This document shows positions 26,018-35,137 of a stretch of 64,000 nucleotides of DNA, piece after piece. The translations under genes and the position numbers were made by a program. Position 1 is the stretch's first letter, and every line of letters begins with the position of its first letter. The stretch spans positions 5,864,501-5,928,500 of the forward strand of contig JADJPE010000005.1 of assembly GCA_016713425.1 (NCBI GenBank), given 5' to 3'. The notes below the pieces were generated by a model. That model worked only from the letters and a program-made list of their open reading frames with translations, did not search any database and had not been told where the DNA came from. This DNA is from Deltaproteobacteria bacterium. GTDB taxonomy: Bacteria; Myxococcota; Kuafuiibacteriia; Kuafuiibacteriales; Kuafuiibacteriaceae.

Positions 26018-27697
26018 CTACTTGCCGAAGAAGCGATCGATGTCCGCGATCATCGAAGGCACCTTCTGCTGACAGATCTTGAAGGCGGAGGTCGAAGCCG
26101 CCGCCTTGATGGTCGGCCGCGTTCCCTTCTCTGAACCTGTGATCGTCCGCAAAACCTTGCTGGTCTCGGCGTTGATCAGCTTCAGGGTGAGCGTGGTCTG
26201 AACGACGTGTTTACCCGCGATTTCACCTCGGCTCTCGTTCTTCACTTTGCCGCGGACGATCACATCGAAACTACCGGAAATATCCAGATCATCCTCGCTG
26301 TCCTCATCGACGTTCGCCTCGATTTGATAGCCACGCTCAGTCAACGCTTGCTCCAGGCAATCTCGAACCCGCTCTGCACCGCTACCGGAGATCGCCAAAC
26401 CGAAACGCAACGCCGCCGCCGCGTCCCCCAACATGCCAAGCATCTCGTTGATTTCGTGGGGCGCTGGAATGCCCTTCCCCTTGGCATCGATCACCCGCAG
26501 ATCGCTGTTGAGGGCCTCGCGCTCCACATGCGCGATGACCGCCGCCTTGAGCGCCTTCAGCTTCTTGAGGTTATCGGACCCGGCCTCCTCAGCCTTGGAC
26601 AACATCGACGCAATCAGTCCGTCCTTCTGCTCGATTTGATCCCGGAGCGCGCCCCCAGCACGCGCGCGATCGATCACGGCCAAAGACCAAAGCCGGCCCT
26701 TGCCATCATCCCAGCGCTCGAGGATCTCGGACATCGTCACAACCTTGTCGGTCGACACCATCGAAAACGCCGAAACCTTCTGGACCTCTATCCAAGACTC
26801 TCCGGTCTTCTTCGAGATCTGAGAAGCCGCGCCCTCGAAGCTCTTCGTCACCGCCTGGATGTTCGACTTGAAGATCCGCGCGAGCTCGGCCCGCGCGTCA
26901 TTGTCCGCGATCTTTCGGTCACCCCCGTCGCCGACCCCGCATAGATAGCGTTCACGATCACACCGGCCCTGGGTCCAGGCAGGCGCCGGGCCCCCGACCT
27001 TGGCCGGGACCGCAGGCTCTCGCGGGGCTTCCGCCACGGGCACAGGACTCGCGGCCGACGATTGCCCGTCCGACCCCGAGACCCCGTCTCGGGCCCCCGA
27101 CCCGTCGTTGTCCCCAGCATGCGCTGTACCCTTCGGTCCCGCGTCCTCGAGATCGGCCAGAACCTTCGGCCCATTCTCGTCGACCCACGCGCGAAGACCC
27201 GGGCTCATCTGGGCTTGGGCCGCAGCCGCCTCTCGTGCGCGCGCGAAATTCAGCTCCACCAGCGCGTACCACGTGCCCGGGCCCTGGGTGGGGCTAAGCC
27301 ACATGTCGCGGACCTCGGTCCCGTTCACCAGGTTCGCCGAGAACGTCTTGATCGCCTGCTGAACCATCTGGCCTTCGCTGGAAGCGCCCGAAGCCCCTGC
27401 CGACACCGACTCCTGATAGTCCTTCATGAGGGACGCCGAGTACACCTCGAGGATGCGCGAAATCTCGGCTCGACCCCGGTTGGCGGCCGTGTCGCGGGCC
27501 AACGGTGTGTTCTTGATGCCAGATACGGATCCAACCCCGAAGATGGACCCCGCCTCGACGCGACTGCCGCGGTTCACCCATTCGGGCGCGTTCGCCGGGA
27601 CACCACCGGCCTGTCGCACGTCCGCCTTGGCCCCACCGCACGCCCAAAGAAGCGACACGAGCCCAAAGGATATGTATCCAATGCGAGCAAAGTTCAT
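26018..27697 (-). CDS. LPP20-family multi-domain lipoprotein
   Basis: The ATG at 27697 has GAGAGGAG upstream and opens a lipoprotein signal with Cys20 (SLLWAC). Residues 35-170 are an LPP20-like domain (PEWVNRGS, FGVGSVSGIKN, RAEISRILEVYSASLMKDY, IKTFSANLVNGTEVRDMW) strikingly similar to the small lipoprotein at 33139-33723. After a Pro/Gly-rich linker a second LPP20-like domain follows (RYLCGVGDGGD, DARAELARIFKSNIQAV). Residues 400-559 form a third, LpoB/CsgG-like alpha/beta domain. It is the last gene of the envelope cluster, 25 bp after the COG3014-like gene. A periplasmic assembly role is an inference. Confidence 0.83.
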   Translation of the reverse strand: MNFARIGYISFGLVSLLWACGGAKADVRQAGGVPANAPEWVNRGSRVEAGSIFGVGSVSGIKNTPLARDTAANRGRAEISRILEVYSASLMKDYQESVSAGASGASSEGQMVQQAIKTFSANLVNGTEVRDMWLSPTQGPGTWYALVELNFARAREAAAAQAQMSPGLRAWVDENGPKVLADLEDAGPKGTAHAGDNDGSGARDGVSGSDGQSSAASPVPVAEAPREPAVPAKVGGPAPAWTQGRCDRERYLCGVGDGGDRKIADNDARAELARIFKSNIQAVTKSFEGAASQISKKTGESWIEVQKVSAFSMVSTDKVVTMSEILERWDDGKGRLWSLAVIDRARAGGALRDQIEQKDGLIASMLSKAEEAGSDNLKKLKALKAAVIAHVEREALNSDLRVIDAKGKGIPAPHEINEMLGMLGDAAAALRFGLAISGSGAERVRDCLEQALTERGYQIEANVDEDSEDDLDISGSFDVIVRGKVKNESRGEIAGKHVVQTTLTLKLINAETSKVLRTITGSEKGTRPTIKAAASTSAFKICQQKVPSMIADIDRFFGK

Positions 27698-27722
27698 CGG
27701 AAGACTCCTCTCTTCACGTTGG

Positions 27723-29108
27723 TCAGTCGAAGGTTCGAACGCTGACGATCTTTCGCATCCCGGGTTGGAGATCGACCGCAACGCGATCGGTCCTTCCAAG
27801 CTGAGCCCCGGAGTCCGCGTGATAGGTCAGCGCCACCTCGTGCTGCCCAGCGGGCAACCACATGCGAAGCACACCAATATCCGAAGGCAACAACGTCCAC
27901 GCGCGGAGGTCTGCGGCCTCGGACGCGGCCGCCGCAACGTTCCCAAAGAGTCCAACCAAGGCCCCCGCCACTTTTCGGCCGGAGCTGGCGTTGTCTCCGC
28001 CGCTCACCGCCGCTTCGGCCCCCTTCGTCGCAACATACTTGACGATGGCGCGCGCAATGGCCCGCGCCTGAAGAGCCGGGAGTTGGTGCGCAAAATTCTT
28101 GAGCGCGATGTTGGTGACGGGCTCAGCCACCACGGTTCGCGCCGTCTGGCCTTCCGCGCTCGCCTCCGCGTACGCAATGCCATGCCGCTGGGGCACGAAC
28201 TCCGGAAGCGCCATCCGCATCACGTATCCGTCCGGCATCTTGCCATCAAAGAACAGCTCGCGCTTGAAGGGCGCTTCACCACTCTCATGAATGATGATGA
28301 GCTCGGCGTCTCGGTTCTTGATGTGCTCGAGGCTCTCGCCAGAGGCGCCCGTCTTCTTCTGCCATTCGCTGGCTTCGTCGCGAAGCCCGGACAATGCGGC
28401 CGTCCGCACAACGTCTTCCGTCAGGTAGACCGGCACCGGAATGCCAAACTGACCGGCGTACTCTTTTTCGTAAGAGAGGTAAGCGTCGCGATAAGAGAGA
28501 AAAGCATCGTTGTAGCTCCCCTCCATCTCGTAGAGCACACCCACCAACCAGAGGACGAAGGCGTCTTGCCGATAGAGCGATCCGGCCCCACCCTCTTTGT
28601 CGTACTCGATGAGCATCTTCTTCAGGAACTCGTCGGCGCGACGCGCTTCGACGAGTGCGTCCTGAGGCTTGCCCAAGAAGAGCTGGTTGAGCGCCGTGTA
28701 GTAATAGAGAAGGACCTTCTCGAAATCTTCTCCTGGATAGGACTGAAGCGTCTCACTCACGAGAAACTTCGAAGCTTCGGCAGAGATCGACTTCGTCCAA
28801 AGGTCCTGAATCGCCTCTTCGGCCTTCACGAGGTTCTGATTCGACCCCTCGAAATCGCCCGCATGGTGCAGCACCGTGCCCATGTTGAGCCAGTACATGA
28901 CACGATCTTTCTCGCCGTACACCTTGTCTTTGCTCTGCTCGAGCTGAGCGGCCGCCGTCTTCCAGTCGCCCTTCACGATGTTCGGGCGCATCTGTTGATA
29001 CTGGAGGCGAAGGTCGGCCTGGTGCCGACAGGCCCCCACCCCAGCCGAGCACGAGGCGACGAGCGCCAAGGTGTGAAGTCTCAATCCCAACTCGTTGCAT
29101 CCACGCAT
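27723..29108 (-). CDS. COG3014-like lipoprotein with TPR-like helices
   Basis: The ATG at 29108 has GGAGGAGAG upstream; an earlier in-frame ATG lies inside that ribosome site and is rejected. The signal ends at Cys27 (AGVGAC) or possibly Cys20. Residues 30-250 look like a row of TPR-type helix pairs (VMYWLNMGTVLHHAGDFEGSN, LYYYTALNQLFLGKPQDAL, WLVGVLYEMEGSYNDAF). The C-terminal half is beta-rich with an invariant-looking PEFVPQRHG. Genes of this family are commonly found next to LPP20 and lpoB-like genes, as here. It may be a scaffold in the outer membrane. Confidence 0.83.
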   Translation of the reverse strand: MRGCNELGLRLHTLALVASCSAGVGACRHQADLRLQYQQMRPNIVKGDWKTAAAQLEQSKDKVYGEKDRVMYWLNMGTVLHHAGDFEGSNQNLVKAEEAIQDLWTKSISAEASKFLVSETLQSYPGEDFEKVLLYYYTALNQLFLGKPQDALVEARRADEFLKKMLIEYDKEGGAGSLYRQDAFVLWLVGVLYEMEGSYNDAFLSYRDAYLSYEKEYAGQFGIPVPVYLTEDVVRTAALSGLRDEASEWQKKTGASGESLEHIKNRDAELIIIHESGEAPFKRELFFDGKMPDGYVMRMALPEFVPQRHGIAYAEASAEGQTARTVVAEPVTNIALKNFAHQLPALQARAIARAIVKYVATKGAEAAVSGGDNASSGRKVAGALVGLFGNVAAAASEAADLRAWTLLPSDIGVLRMWLPAGQHEVALTYHADSGAQLGRTDRVAVDLQPGMRKIVSVRTFD

Positions 29109-29145
29109 GACGCTCAATCTCTCCTCCATCAGACTACGCGACGAT

Positions 29146-29769
29146 TCACCAGGTGGTCCCGGCCTGATCGATCACCTTGCGGATCTGCTTCTCACCGATC
29201 CAGACTTTCTCGTTCGTCTCCGTGTTCACGAGCTCCATGTTCACCAGGTAGGCGCGAACCGATTTCCCGCCGCCATCGGACTCGTTCTGCGAGTTGACGA
29301 TTGTCTGAAGGGTGAAGTCCTCGCCAACCTCGTTGCCGTGGCTCTTCGCGGTGTCGTCGCTGGCGTGCGTCGCTTGCCGATCGCGTGCGACCACGTTGAT
29401 TTGGTCCTGACCCCAGGCCGCCACGACCCGTACGCGCCCGGAATTGAGCATTTGGCGCTCGAGCTGCTTCGAAAAATACTCCGTGTTGACGTTCCGGTCG
29501 TCGGTACGCTTGATGACCCCCATCAGCTTCACAACCGGCTTCTTGCCTCCGTTTTCCTCCTGGAAGTTCGACACCCACGCGTTCGTGAGGCAGTCCTCGA
29601 TCATCGCCTTCGAGACCTGTTGAGCGTCGATGTCGTTCCAGTAGCCCGACAGATCGCCCCCTTCGGTGCTGTCGGCCGCGGTCCGGGTCACCTTCTTGGG
29701 ACCACCACAGCCAAACGAAACCACGGGCAAAAGAGCCGCCGAAACGACCAACATTCGTACCAATTGCAT
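29146..29769 (-). CDS. LpoB-like lipoprotein (penicillin-binding protein activator family)
   Basis: The ATG at 29769 has AGGAGG at a six-base spacing; the ATG two codons earlier directly abuts it. The signal ends at Cys21 (VSFGC). The mature part follows the LpoB fold from SGYWNDIDAQQVSKAMIEDCL through KKPVVKLMGVIKR to NTETNEKVWIGEKQIRKVI. In E. coli, LpoB spans the periplasm to activate PBP1B. Whether this protein activates a synthase here is unknown; a PBP1C gene is in the window but 32 kb away. The gene sits inside the envelope cluster. Confidence 0.88.
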   Translation of the reverse strand: MQLVRMLVVSAALLPVVSFGCGGPKKVTRTAADSTEGGDLSGYWNDIDAQQVSKAMIEDCLTNAWVSNFQEENGGKKPVVKLMGVIKRTDDRNVNTEYFSKQLERQMLNSGRVRVVAAWGQDQINVVARDRQATHASDDTAKSHGNEVGEDFTLQTIVNSQNESDGGGKSVRAYLVNMELVNTETNEKVWIGEKQIRKVIDQAGTTW

Positions 29770-29900
29770 GGACATCCTCCTCGCTAGGCCCGGGCCAGTA
29801 ACACGCGACGGGAGGTCAGACAAGCCCTCGCCGCCGCTGGCAATCTCGCTCTCAGACCGGAGCGTCGCCCCCGGCCTCGACCGAGCGGGCATCGCCACAC

Positions 29901-31115
29901 CTAAATGCGTGTCTCGAAGCGCAGCGTGCCCCAGGATTCGCCGGTCACGGCGCTGATCACCTTGAAATCAGCGCGCCGCGAACCCGGCGAACCGATGAAC
30001 TTCCCCTCGACCACGAAATCGACCCCGAGATGATGAAGCCGCTCGAGATTCTTCTTGCGCGTGGGTCCACGTCCAAGACTGGTGACCACGCGAGTCACCG
30101 AATCCTCCGACTTGCCGATGAAAGACGACGATTCCTCGAGCTTCTCGAAGAGCTTCTCGCGGAACATGTTGACCAAAGCCTCGTTGTCTTCCGCTTCATC
30201 GACGAGCTCGCCAATCGCAATTCGGTAACGATAGCCAGCGTTCGACACGCGAGCGCCGAGTCCGAAATCTCCGCGCTTCTTCTTCGTCTTGTCTTGTTCC
30301 TTGATCCACTGGGCGACGAATCCGCCCTTTCGCTGATCCGGCTCAATCACATAGACAACGCCCACCGGCTTGTCGTTCTCGCCGAGCCCTTCCTCGAAGA
30401 CCTGAAGTGGAAGCCCCGGCCGCGGCTTGCCACGGCTCACCTTGACATGAACGCGCCGATTCTCGAGTTCCTCGTCGATCTCGCCCTCATAGTGCCACGC
30501 ATCCAGACCGCCGAGCGCCTCGATGCACGCGTCAGCCGTGTCGTAGAAGTGACGAGCGTCGATGTTCAGGAAGGCCTCATGTCGACCTGACCCGGCTTCA
30601 TCCTGGCTTATGAGACCCGCGATCTTCTTCGCCGCCGTCCGAACCGCGACCCTCATCTTTGCGGCACCGCGGAAATCGACGTCCTCGGCCATCTCGAGCT
30701 CGAGCGTCTCGATGTTCGTGACATGGACCGTCATCGTGAAGGCATCTCCGGTATCCGAGATCTGCCCCGAAACCACATAGTCCGCTTTGAGAAACTTTCC
30801 GATCTGGCGGATCTTCTTGGGATCGTACATCCCGCTCATTTCGCGGGCGAAGCGGTCGACGACGCCCTTCGTGCGCTTCTCATCGACGACTCGGACCTTC
30901 TTCGACTTCACCAACTCCGTGATGAAGGTCGGCTGAGCGTTCCGCCCCATCTCGCTGTAGCGGGACGGCGACCCAAAAGGCACAACCGCGACAACCTTCA
31001 GGTCGTCCTTGGACTTGGACGAGCTGGGCGCGGCCCCCGCGAGAGGGAGCCCCACCCCCAAAGTGAGCGCCCCCAGCAACACCCGCCATGACAGGCTACG
31101 GACCGCGCCGACCAT
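29901..31115 (-). CDS. Exported CsgG/TolB-N-like protein with two related domains
   Basis: A Sec signal (GALTLGVGLPLAGA) without lipobox is followed by an alpha/beta domain of the CsgG/LpoB/TolB-N type (VVAVVPFGS, RNAQPTFITELVKSKKVRVVDE, LKADYVVSGQISD). A central beta-rich domain (200-310) separates it from a second copy of the same fold (LVNMFREKLFEKLEESSSF, GVDFVVEGKFIG). The start lies four bases after the protease stop, so the two are translationally coupled. Such domains bind partner proteins in the periplasm. It is likely the hub between the protease and the LPP20 lipoproteins, which is an inference. Confidence 0.78.
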   Translation of the reverse strand: MVGAVRSLSWRVLLGALTLGVGLPLAGAAPSSSKSKDDLKVVAVVPFGSPSRYSEMGRNAQPTFITELVKSKKVRVVDEKRTKGVVDRFAREMSGMYDPKKIRQIGKFLKADYVVSGQISDTGDAFTMTVHVTNIETLELEMAEDVDFRGAAKMRVAVRTAAKKIAGLISQDEAGSGRHEAFLNIDARHFYDTADACIEALGGLDAWHYEGEIDEELENRRVHVKVSRGKPRPGLPLQVFEEGLGENDKPVGVVYVIEPDQRKGGFVAQWIKEQDKTKKKRGDFGLGARVSNAGYRYRIAIGELVDEAEDNEALVNMFREKLFEKLEESSSFIGKSEDSVTRVVTSLGRGPTRKKNLERLHHLGVDFVVEGKFIGSPGSRRADFKVISAVTGESWGTLRFETRI

Positions 31116-31119
31116 GGGA

Positions 31120-32412
31120 CTACCACAGCCCCATGCCGTCGGCCTTCGGCCTACGACTGCTGCTCTTCTTCCCGCCGCGCCGTTCCTCGAGATCCTTCGC
31201 CATATCGTCCATCATCCGCTCCATGGCCTTGATCTCGCGAACGCGGTCGCGAACGAAAGGATCGAGCTTGTAAGGGCGCGCCTTCGTCAAAAGCTTTGGC
31301 TTCACCTTGGCGCCGGCCGTTCCTTTGCCAACGGTCGCCCCCTTCGCGTTCTTGCTCCCCTTCTCGGACGCGCCGATGCCTGATGCATTGCGCGACACGT
31401 TGGCCGTGTTCGCCCCCTGGGTCACCGCGGCAAGCCACTCCGGATCCTCGGAAACATCCTGGCCCTTCTTGGGCGGAACGACCACGATCTTCGTCTTTCC
31501 ATCGCCACCATCCACCTGATAGCCCTTCGCGGGCTGAGCCGGGGCCGCCGCGGAGGCATGGCTCTCGTCGGGATCCTTGGGCGGATCCGCCATCGCGACG
31601 GCCGTGCCACCGGTCTTTCCATCGCCTGCCGGCTCCGTCGGATCGACCGGCTGAACATAAGCCAGGGTGAGAAGCTTTCGTCGTCCGAGCCATTCGACGG
31701 CGACCGAGCTCTTGAGGCTGAAGTTGATGTCGGTGATCGCGAGCCCGTCGGCCGCCCGACGCGAGATGCTCGTGTTGATGCCCACCATTTGCCCATATGC
31801 GTTGAGCAGCGGACCACCCGAATTGCCGCGGTTTACCGATGCGTCGGTCTGAAAGACGTCCTTCCCCTCAATCCCTTGAAAGTCCGCGACAACGGCGGAT
31901 ATCGTCCCGCTCGTCAGCGTCCAGAGCCCACCCGTTTCCGGATGACCGATCGCAACGACGGGCTCACCGACCTCAACGGCCTCGGGATCAACGAAGTCGA
32001 TCGTAGGAAGCCCCTCGGGAGGGTCGACGATCTTGAGCAATGCCAGATCGAGATTCGGATCGAGATCGACGACCGTCGCGTTCAGCCGCTGCGACAAGTC
32101 GTATTTCATCGATCCGCGAAGCTTGTCCGGCTTCAGATAGACGAACACCTTCTTGTAGGTCCGTCCGTCCTTCGCGACCACGTGGGCATTCGTGATCACC
32201 TCGCCATCAGCGCTAATGATCGAACCCGTCCCGGCCGAGCCCTGAGCAGAGCCGTCCGTTGCGAAGACGAGCACAACCGCTTTGCCCTTCGTCTTGTAGA
32301 TTTCACGGGGCGTCAACGCGGCGGATGCAGACAGTGTCGGCATAAGCCCGAGAAGCACCAGCGCGCCCAGCCTCGGCCACAATCTTGTCATCACTCTCGG
32401 TCTCGTTGACAT
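31120..32412 (-). CDS. Exported trypsin-like (DegP/HtrA-type) serine protease
   Basis: The ATG at 32412 follows GGGAGAAG and begins a signal peptide (LGALVLLGLMPTLSASA). The catalytic triad is visible: His in GEVITNAHVV, Asp in LDLALLKI and Ser in NRGNSGGPLL. The fold covers residues 35-235. No PDZ domain is visible; instead the last 190 residues are a low-complexity Lys/Pro/Gly/Ala linker and a charged helix (RDRVREIKAMERMMDDMAKD) ending in a Lys/Arg-rich tail. It lies between an LPP20 gene (13 bp gap) and the CsgG-like gene (4 bp gap), so it is part of this operon. Substrates are unknown. Confidence 0.9.
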   Translation of the reverse strand: MSTRPRVMTRLWPRLGALVLLGLMPTLSASAALTPREIYKTKGKAVVLVFATDGSAQGSAGTGSIISADGEVITNAHVVAKDGRTYKKVFVYLKPDKLRGSMKYDLSQRLNATVVDLDPNLDLALLKIVDPPEGLPTIDFVDPEAVEVGEPVVAIGHPETGGLWTLTSGTISAVVADFQGIEGKDVFQTDASVNRGNSGGPLLNAYGQMVGINTSISRRAADGLAITDINFSLKSSVAVEWLGRRKLLTLAYVQPVDPTEPAGDGKTGGTAVAMADPPKDPDESHASAAAPAQPAKGYQVDGGDGKTKIVVVPPKKGQDVSEDPEWLAAVTQGANTANVSRNASGIGASEKGSKNAKGATVGKGTAGAKVKPKLLTKARPYKLDPFVRDRVREIKAMERMMDDMAKDLEERRGGKKSSSRRPKADGMGLW

Positions 32413-32425
32413 AACTTCTCCCACT

Positions 32426-33055
32426 TCAATCCTCGTCTTCGGCTCGGGTCGAATCGGCCCGCTTCTGCTCTTCCGCCTCTAAAGCATCGAACGCAGCCTT
32501 GGCGCGCTGGCGTACCGCCTCGATCTTCTCGGCGTCGTCTTCGTCTGGCATGGCCGCTTTCATACGTTCTGCGAGTTCCGCGACCGATGCGTCCGTGGAC
32601 ATGCAAGCCATGGCGTACGTCATGCCTGCGCGCGAAACATCGCCATTCTCGTCGTACCAGTATTCGACGATCTCAGCGCCCGAGATGACAGCCTCGGTGA
32701 TCGAGCCCGTCACCTCGGTCACCACCGACTGGTCAACTTGACCACCGCGCGTCGACTGCTCGTCGTACATCACGCTCGTGATTTGGACTTGAATCGTGCG
32801 GGCCAATTCATTCCGCGCCGACTCGGCGGCGTGGACGCGACCATCCTGCCGAAAGAAGGTCGGGTCGACCGCGCCTGTGGCACAGATCTGGCCCGACCTT
32901 CGAGGCATCCTGAGAACCCATTCCGGAACGTTCGCACGCCTCGCCGGCCCGAAGGCATGAGCACCTGGCTCAGCGGGCGGCCGCGTGCCGCTGCATGCCA
33001 CGAGGAGGAGGGAGGCGCAAATCCACCCTACGATCTTCCGAGGTCTGGCCTTCAC
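32426..33055 (-). CDS. LPP20-family lipoprotein
   Basis: The GTG at 33055 is preceded by GGGGAG and starts a lipoprotein signal with Cys21 (LLLVAC). The body matches the LPP20 pattern: PEWVLRMPR, QICATGAVDPTFF, AESARNELARTIQVQI, and a central VVTEVTGSITEAVISGAEIVEYW. The last 45 residues are an acidic, coiled helix. It is more distant from the other two LPP20 proteins in the cluster than they are from each other. In Campylobacterota and others such lipoproteins are surface or periplasmic proteins, some needed for flagella. Confidence 0.83.
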   Translation of the reverse strand: MKARPRKIVGWICASLLLVACSGTRPPAEPGAHAFGPARRANVPEWVLRMPRRSGQICATGAVDPTFFRQDGRVHAAESARNELARTIQVQITSVMYDEQSTRGGQVDQSVVTEVTGSITEAVISGAEIVEYWYDENGDVSRAGMTYAMACMSTDASVAELAERMKAAMPDEDDAEKIEAVRQRAKAAFDALEAEEQKRADSTRAEDED

Positions 33056-33138
33056 GCCCAACTCCCCTTCAAAGCCGCACCACACCCGCGACGCGACCCT
33101 TTCCGCGCTGCTCGATCGCTTCGCCGATCGGCTGTCTG

Positions 33139-33723
33139 CTACTCGTCCGCGTGCTTGGCTTCTTCGGCTTCTAGATCCGCAAACGACCGCTCGGCCGCGC
33201 GCTGAACCGCTTCCTTCACCTTGGCGTTCAGTTCCTTGGCCTTGCTGATCTGATCCATGAAGCCCTGGATGTCCAGACGAGCCAGCGCGTAGATCGTTCC
33301 GTCCGTCGGGTGAATCCAGTGATCCACAACCTCGACGCCGTTGAGCGTGTTGGCCGAGAACGTCTTGATCGCCTGCGTCACGAGTTGCTCTTCGGACGAT
33401 GCGCTAAAATCTCCGGCCGTCACGGACGCGGAGTAATCCTTCATCAACGATGCGGTGTACGTCTCGAAGACCTTCGAGATCTCCGCGCGCGCACGGTTGT
33501 CGGCGGTCGACCGCGCCAACGAGTGGTTCCGGATCCCCGAAGCCGAACCGACGCCGTAGAATACCTTCTTCTCGCCACCAAAAGCGCCCGACCCCTTATT
33601 TACCCACTCTGGGTACTCGACGACCTGCGAATGCGGTGTAAGCTGGCCTTGGGTCGTACCGCCTCCACCACCGCAAGCCGACATCGGCGCCGCCACCATC
33701 AACACGAGTGCAAGCCTTTTCAT
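33139..33723 (-). CDS. LPP20-family lipoprotein, first gene of envelope cluster
   Basis: The ATG at 33723 has GAGAGGA upstream and begins a signal with Cys17 (PMSAC). The body shares YPEWVNKGS, FYGVGSASGIRN, RAEISKVFETYTASLMKDY and IKTFSANTLNGVEVVDHW with the N-terminal domain of the protein at 26018-27697, so the two are clear paralogues. The C-terminus is a charged helix. It opens the seven-gene run and has a promoter-like element 63 bp upstream. Confidence 0.86.
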   Translation of the reverse strand: MKRLALVLMVAAPMSACGGGGGTTQGQLTPHSQVVEYPEWVNKGSGAFGGEKKVFYGVGSASGIRNHSLARSTADNRARAEISKVFETYTASLMKDYSASVTAGDFSASSEEQLVTQAIKTFSANTLNGVEVVDHWIHPTDGTIYALARLDIQGFMDQISKAKELNAKVKEAVQRAAERSFADLEAEEAKHADE

Positions 33724-34045
33724 CACTTTGTCCTCTCCTCTTCATTCCACAGGCGGCGATCCAAGCGCCCTTGTGGGACCAGGGCTAGTTAGGCGGCCGA
33801 CAACATACTGTCAAGCCAACCCAGACCTTCCCTCTCTCAGCGAACCATCGTGCCCTCGCCAACGCACCCGACCGTTCGGGCCTCTAGGAGTCCGATGCAG
33901 TTGCGCGCGCGCCCGGGGCCACTCCGATGATCTCTCACGTTGATACGCGACTGGGCAGCCACTCGTGCATCTGTGGCCGCCCTCACCCGAACTGGCGGGT
34001 CATGTAGACATCAGACGCACAGCAAGACACGAGGCCCACGCCCCG
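33724..34045. other. Intergenic region upstream of the envelope cluster
   Basis: No gene or RNA is evident in these 322 bases. They hold the likely promoter of the envelope cluster (listed separately) and the 3' side of the transglycosylase gene, which is transcribed in the same direction. Confidence 0.6.
33786..33814 (-). promoter_or_regulatory. Sigma-70-like promoter of the envelope lipoprotein cluster
   Basis: On the minus strand a perfect TTGACA (33814-33809) is followed after 17 bases by TAACTA (33791-33786). The predicted leader before the ATG at 33723 is about 55 bases. The -10 is weak. Confidence 0.4.
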
Positions 34046-34888
34046 TCACGCCTCACCGACCGTCAGCGCCTTGAGAATCTCATAGGTCTTCATCACGCGC
34101 GGCACATACTTGTTCGTCGGGTCGCGCCCGCGCATCAACGCGGAGTCGACAGGGCCCGGGCCTCGATTGTACGCGGTAAGGGCGGTCTCGATGTCTTTGT
34201 ACATCGACTTGTAGAAACCCAAGATCTGCAGCCCGTATTTGATCGAAGTCTCCGGGTCTGTGAGGGACTCTTGGATCCCCAGAACCTTCTTCCATTGCGG
34301 CATGACCTGCATCAGACCGGTCGCCCCCATATGCGAAACCGCTTCGGGATTAAAATCAGACTCCACGGCGATCATCGCAAGCACCAGGTCCGGATCCTGA
34401 CCATGAAGCGACGCATACTTGTGAACGAGCCGAGAGATCTCGCGCGCTCTCGGTCGATCGATCTTTGGCTTGATGATGACTGTCTTGAGGAAGATGACGT
34501 CCTCGGCCGATCGACTCGCGACGAACGCCCGCAGATCGGCGACCTGCCCCCGAAGGGTCTCGCCATCCGCGGCCAAGAGTACAGACTGCCTCACAAGCCT
34601 CTCCACCGTATCGCTTTGCGCGTGAGCAAGCTGATTCAGATTCTCGAGACGGACGGAGACCAAACGAGCCAGAGCCGCCAGCCCCAGGACGACGACCACC
34701 TGCAGGACGATCGCGACAAAGATCGAAGCCGATCCAAAGCGCGGCGCGCGCTCGCGCAGAAGCGCGGAAAGATTCGCCTTCGCGTCATCCTTCGTCTCGC
34801 CCCCATGCAGACCGACCTTCCGCAAGCTCGGTCGTGTGCCCTTCGATAGCCTAGGTAATTCCGACGACGTTCGCTCGGATGCCTCCAT
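34046..34888 (-). CDS. Membrane-anchored lytic transglycosylase (SLT domain)
   Basis: The ATG at 34888 has GGGGAG nine bases upstream. A single N-terminal membrane helix (IFVAIVLQVVVVLGLAALA, near 57-75) is followed by a coiled stretch (NLNQLAHAQSDTVERL) and then a lytic transglycosylase domain in the C-terminal 150 residues. The catalytic glutamate lies in AMIAVESDFNPEAVS, and the GLMQVMP and ALTAYNRGPG signatures are present. It would cut glycan strands in the periplasm while held in the inner membrane. It lies upstream of the envelope lipoprotein cluster on the same strand, with a 322 bp gap. Confidence 0.9.
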   Translation of the reverse strand: MEASERTSSELPRLSKGTRPSLRKVGLHGGETKDDAKANLSALLRERAPRFGSASIFVAIVLQVVVVLGLAALARLVSVRLENLNQLAHAQSDTVERLVRQSVLLAADGETLRGQVADLRAFVASRSAEDVIFLKTVIIKPKIDRPRAREISRLVHKYASLHGQDPDLVLAMIAVESDFNPEAVSHMGATGLMQVMPQWKKVLGIQESLTDPETSIKYGLQILGFYKSMYKDIETALTAYNRGPGPVDSALMRGRDPTNKYVPRVMKTYEILKALTVGEA

Positions 34889-35137
34889 CTTTGCGTCTCC
34901 CCTCTCCATGCCCGCGGCCCAAAAGCATCGCCAAGACGGCCTCACCCGTTTCGCCGCCGGCATTCGACGCGACCGATCCCGCAAGTGTCAAGTGACGCGC
35001 TCGGTTCTCAGAACCGGCTCGCTGGCGACGGCCGAGCCGAAACTCGCAACCCAGCTTCAGCCCCAGCCCGCAGCGAACGCACCGCCGTCCTGAGTTCTCT
35101 CATAGCAAAATCGGCGGATTGAGGTAGAGTGCCCACC

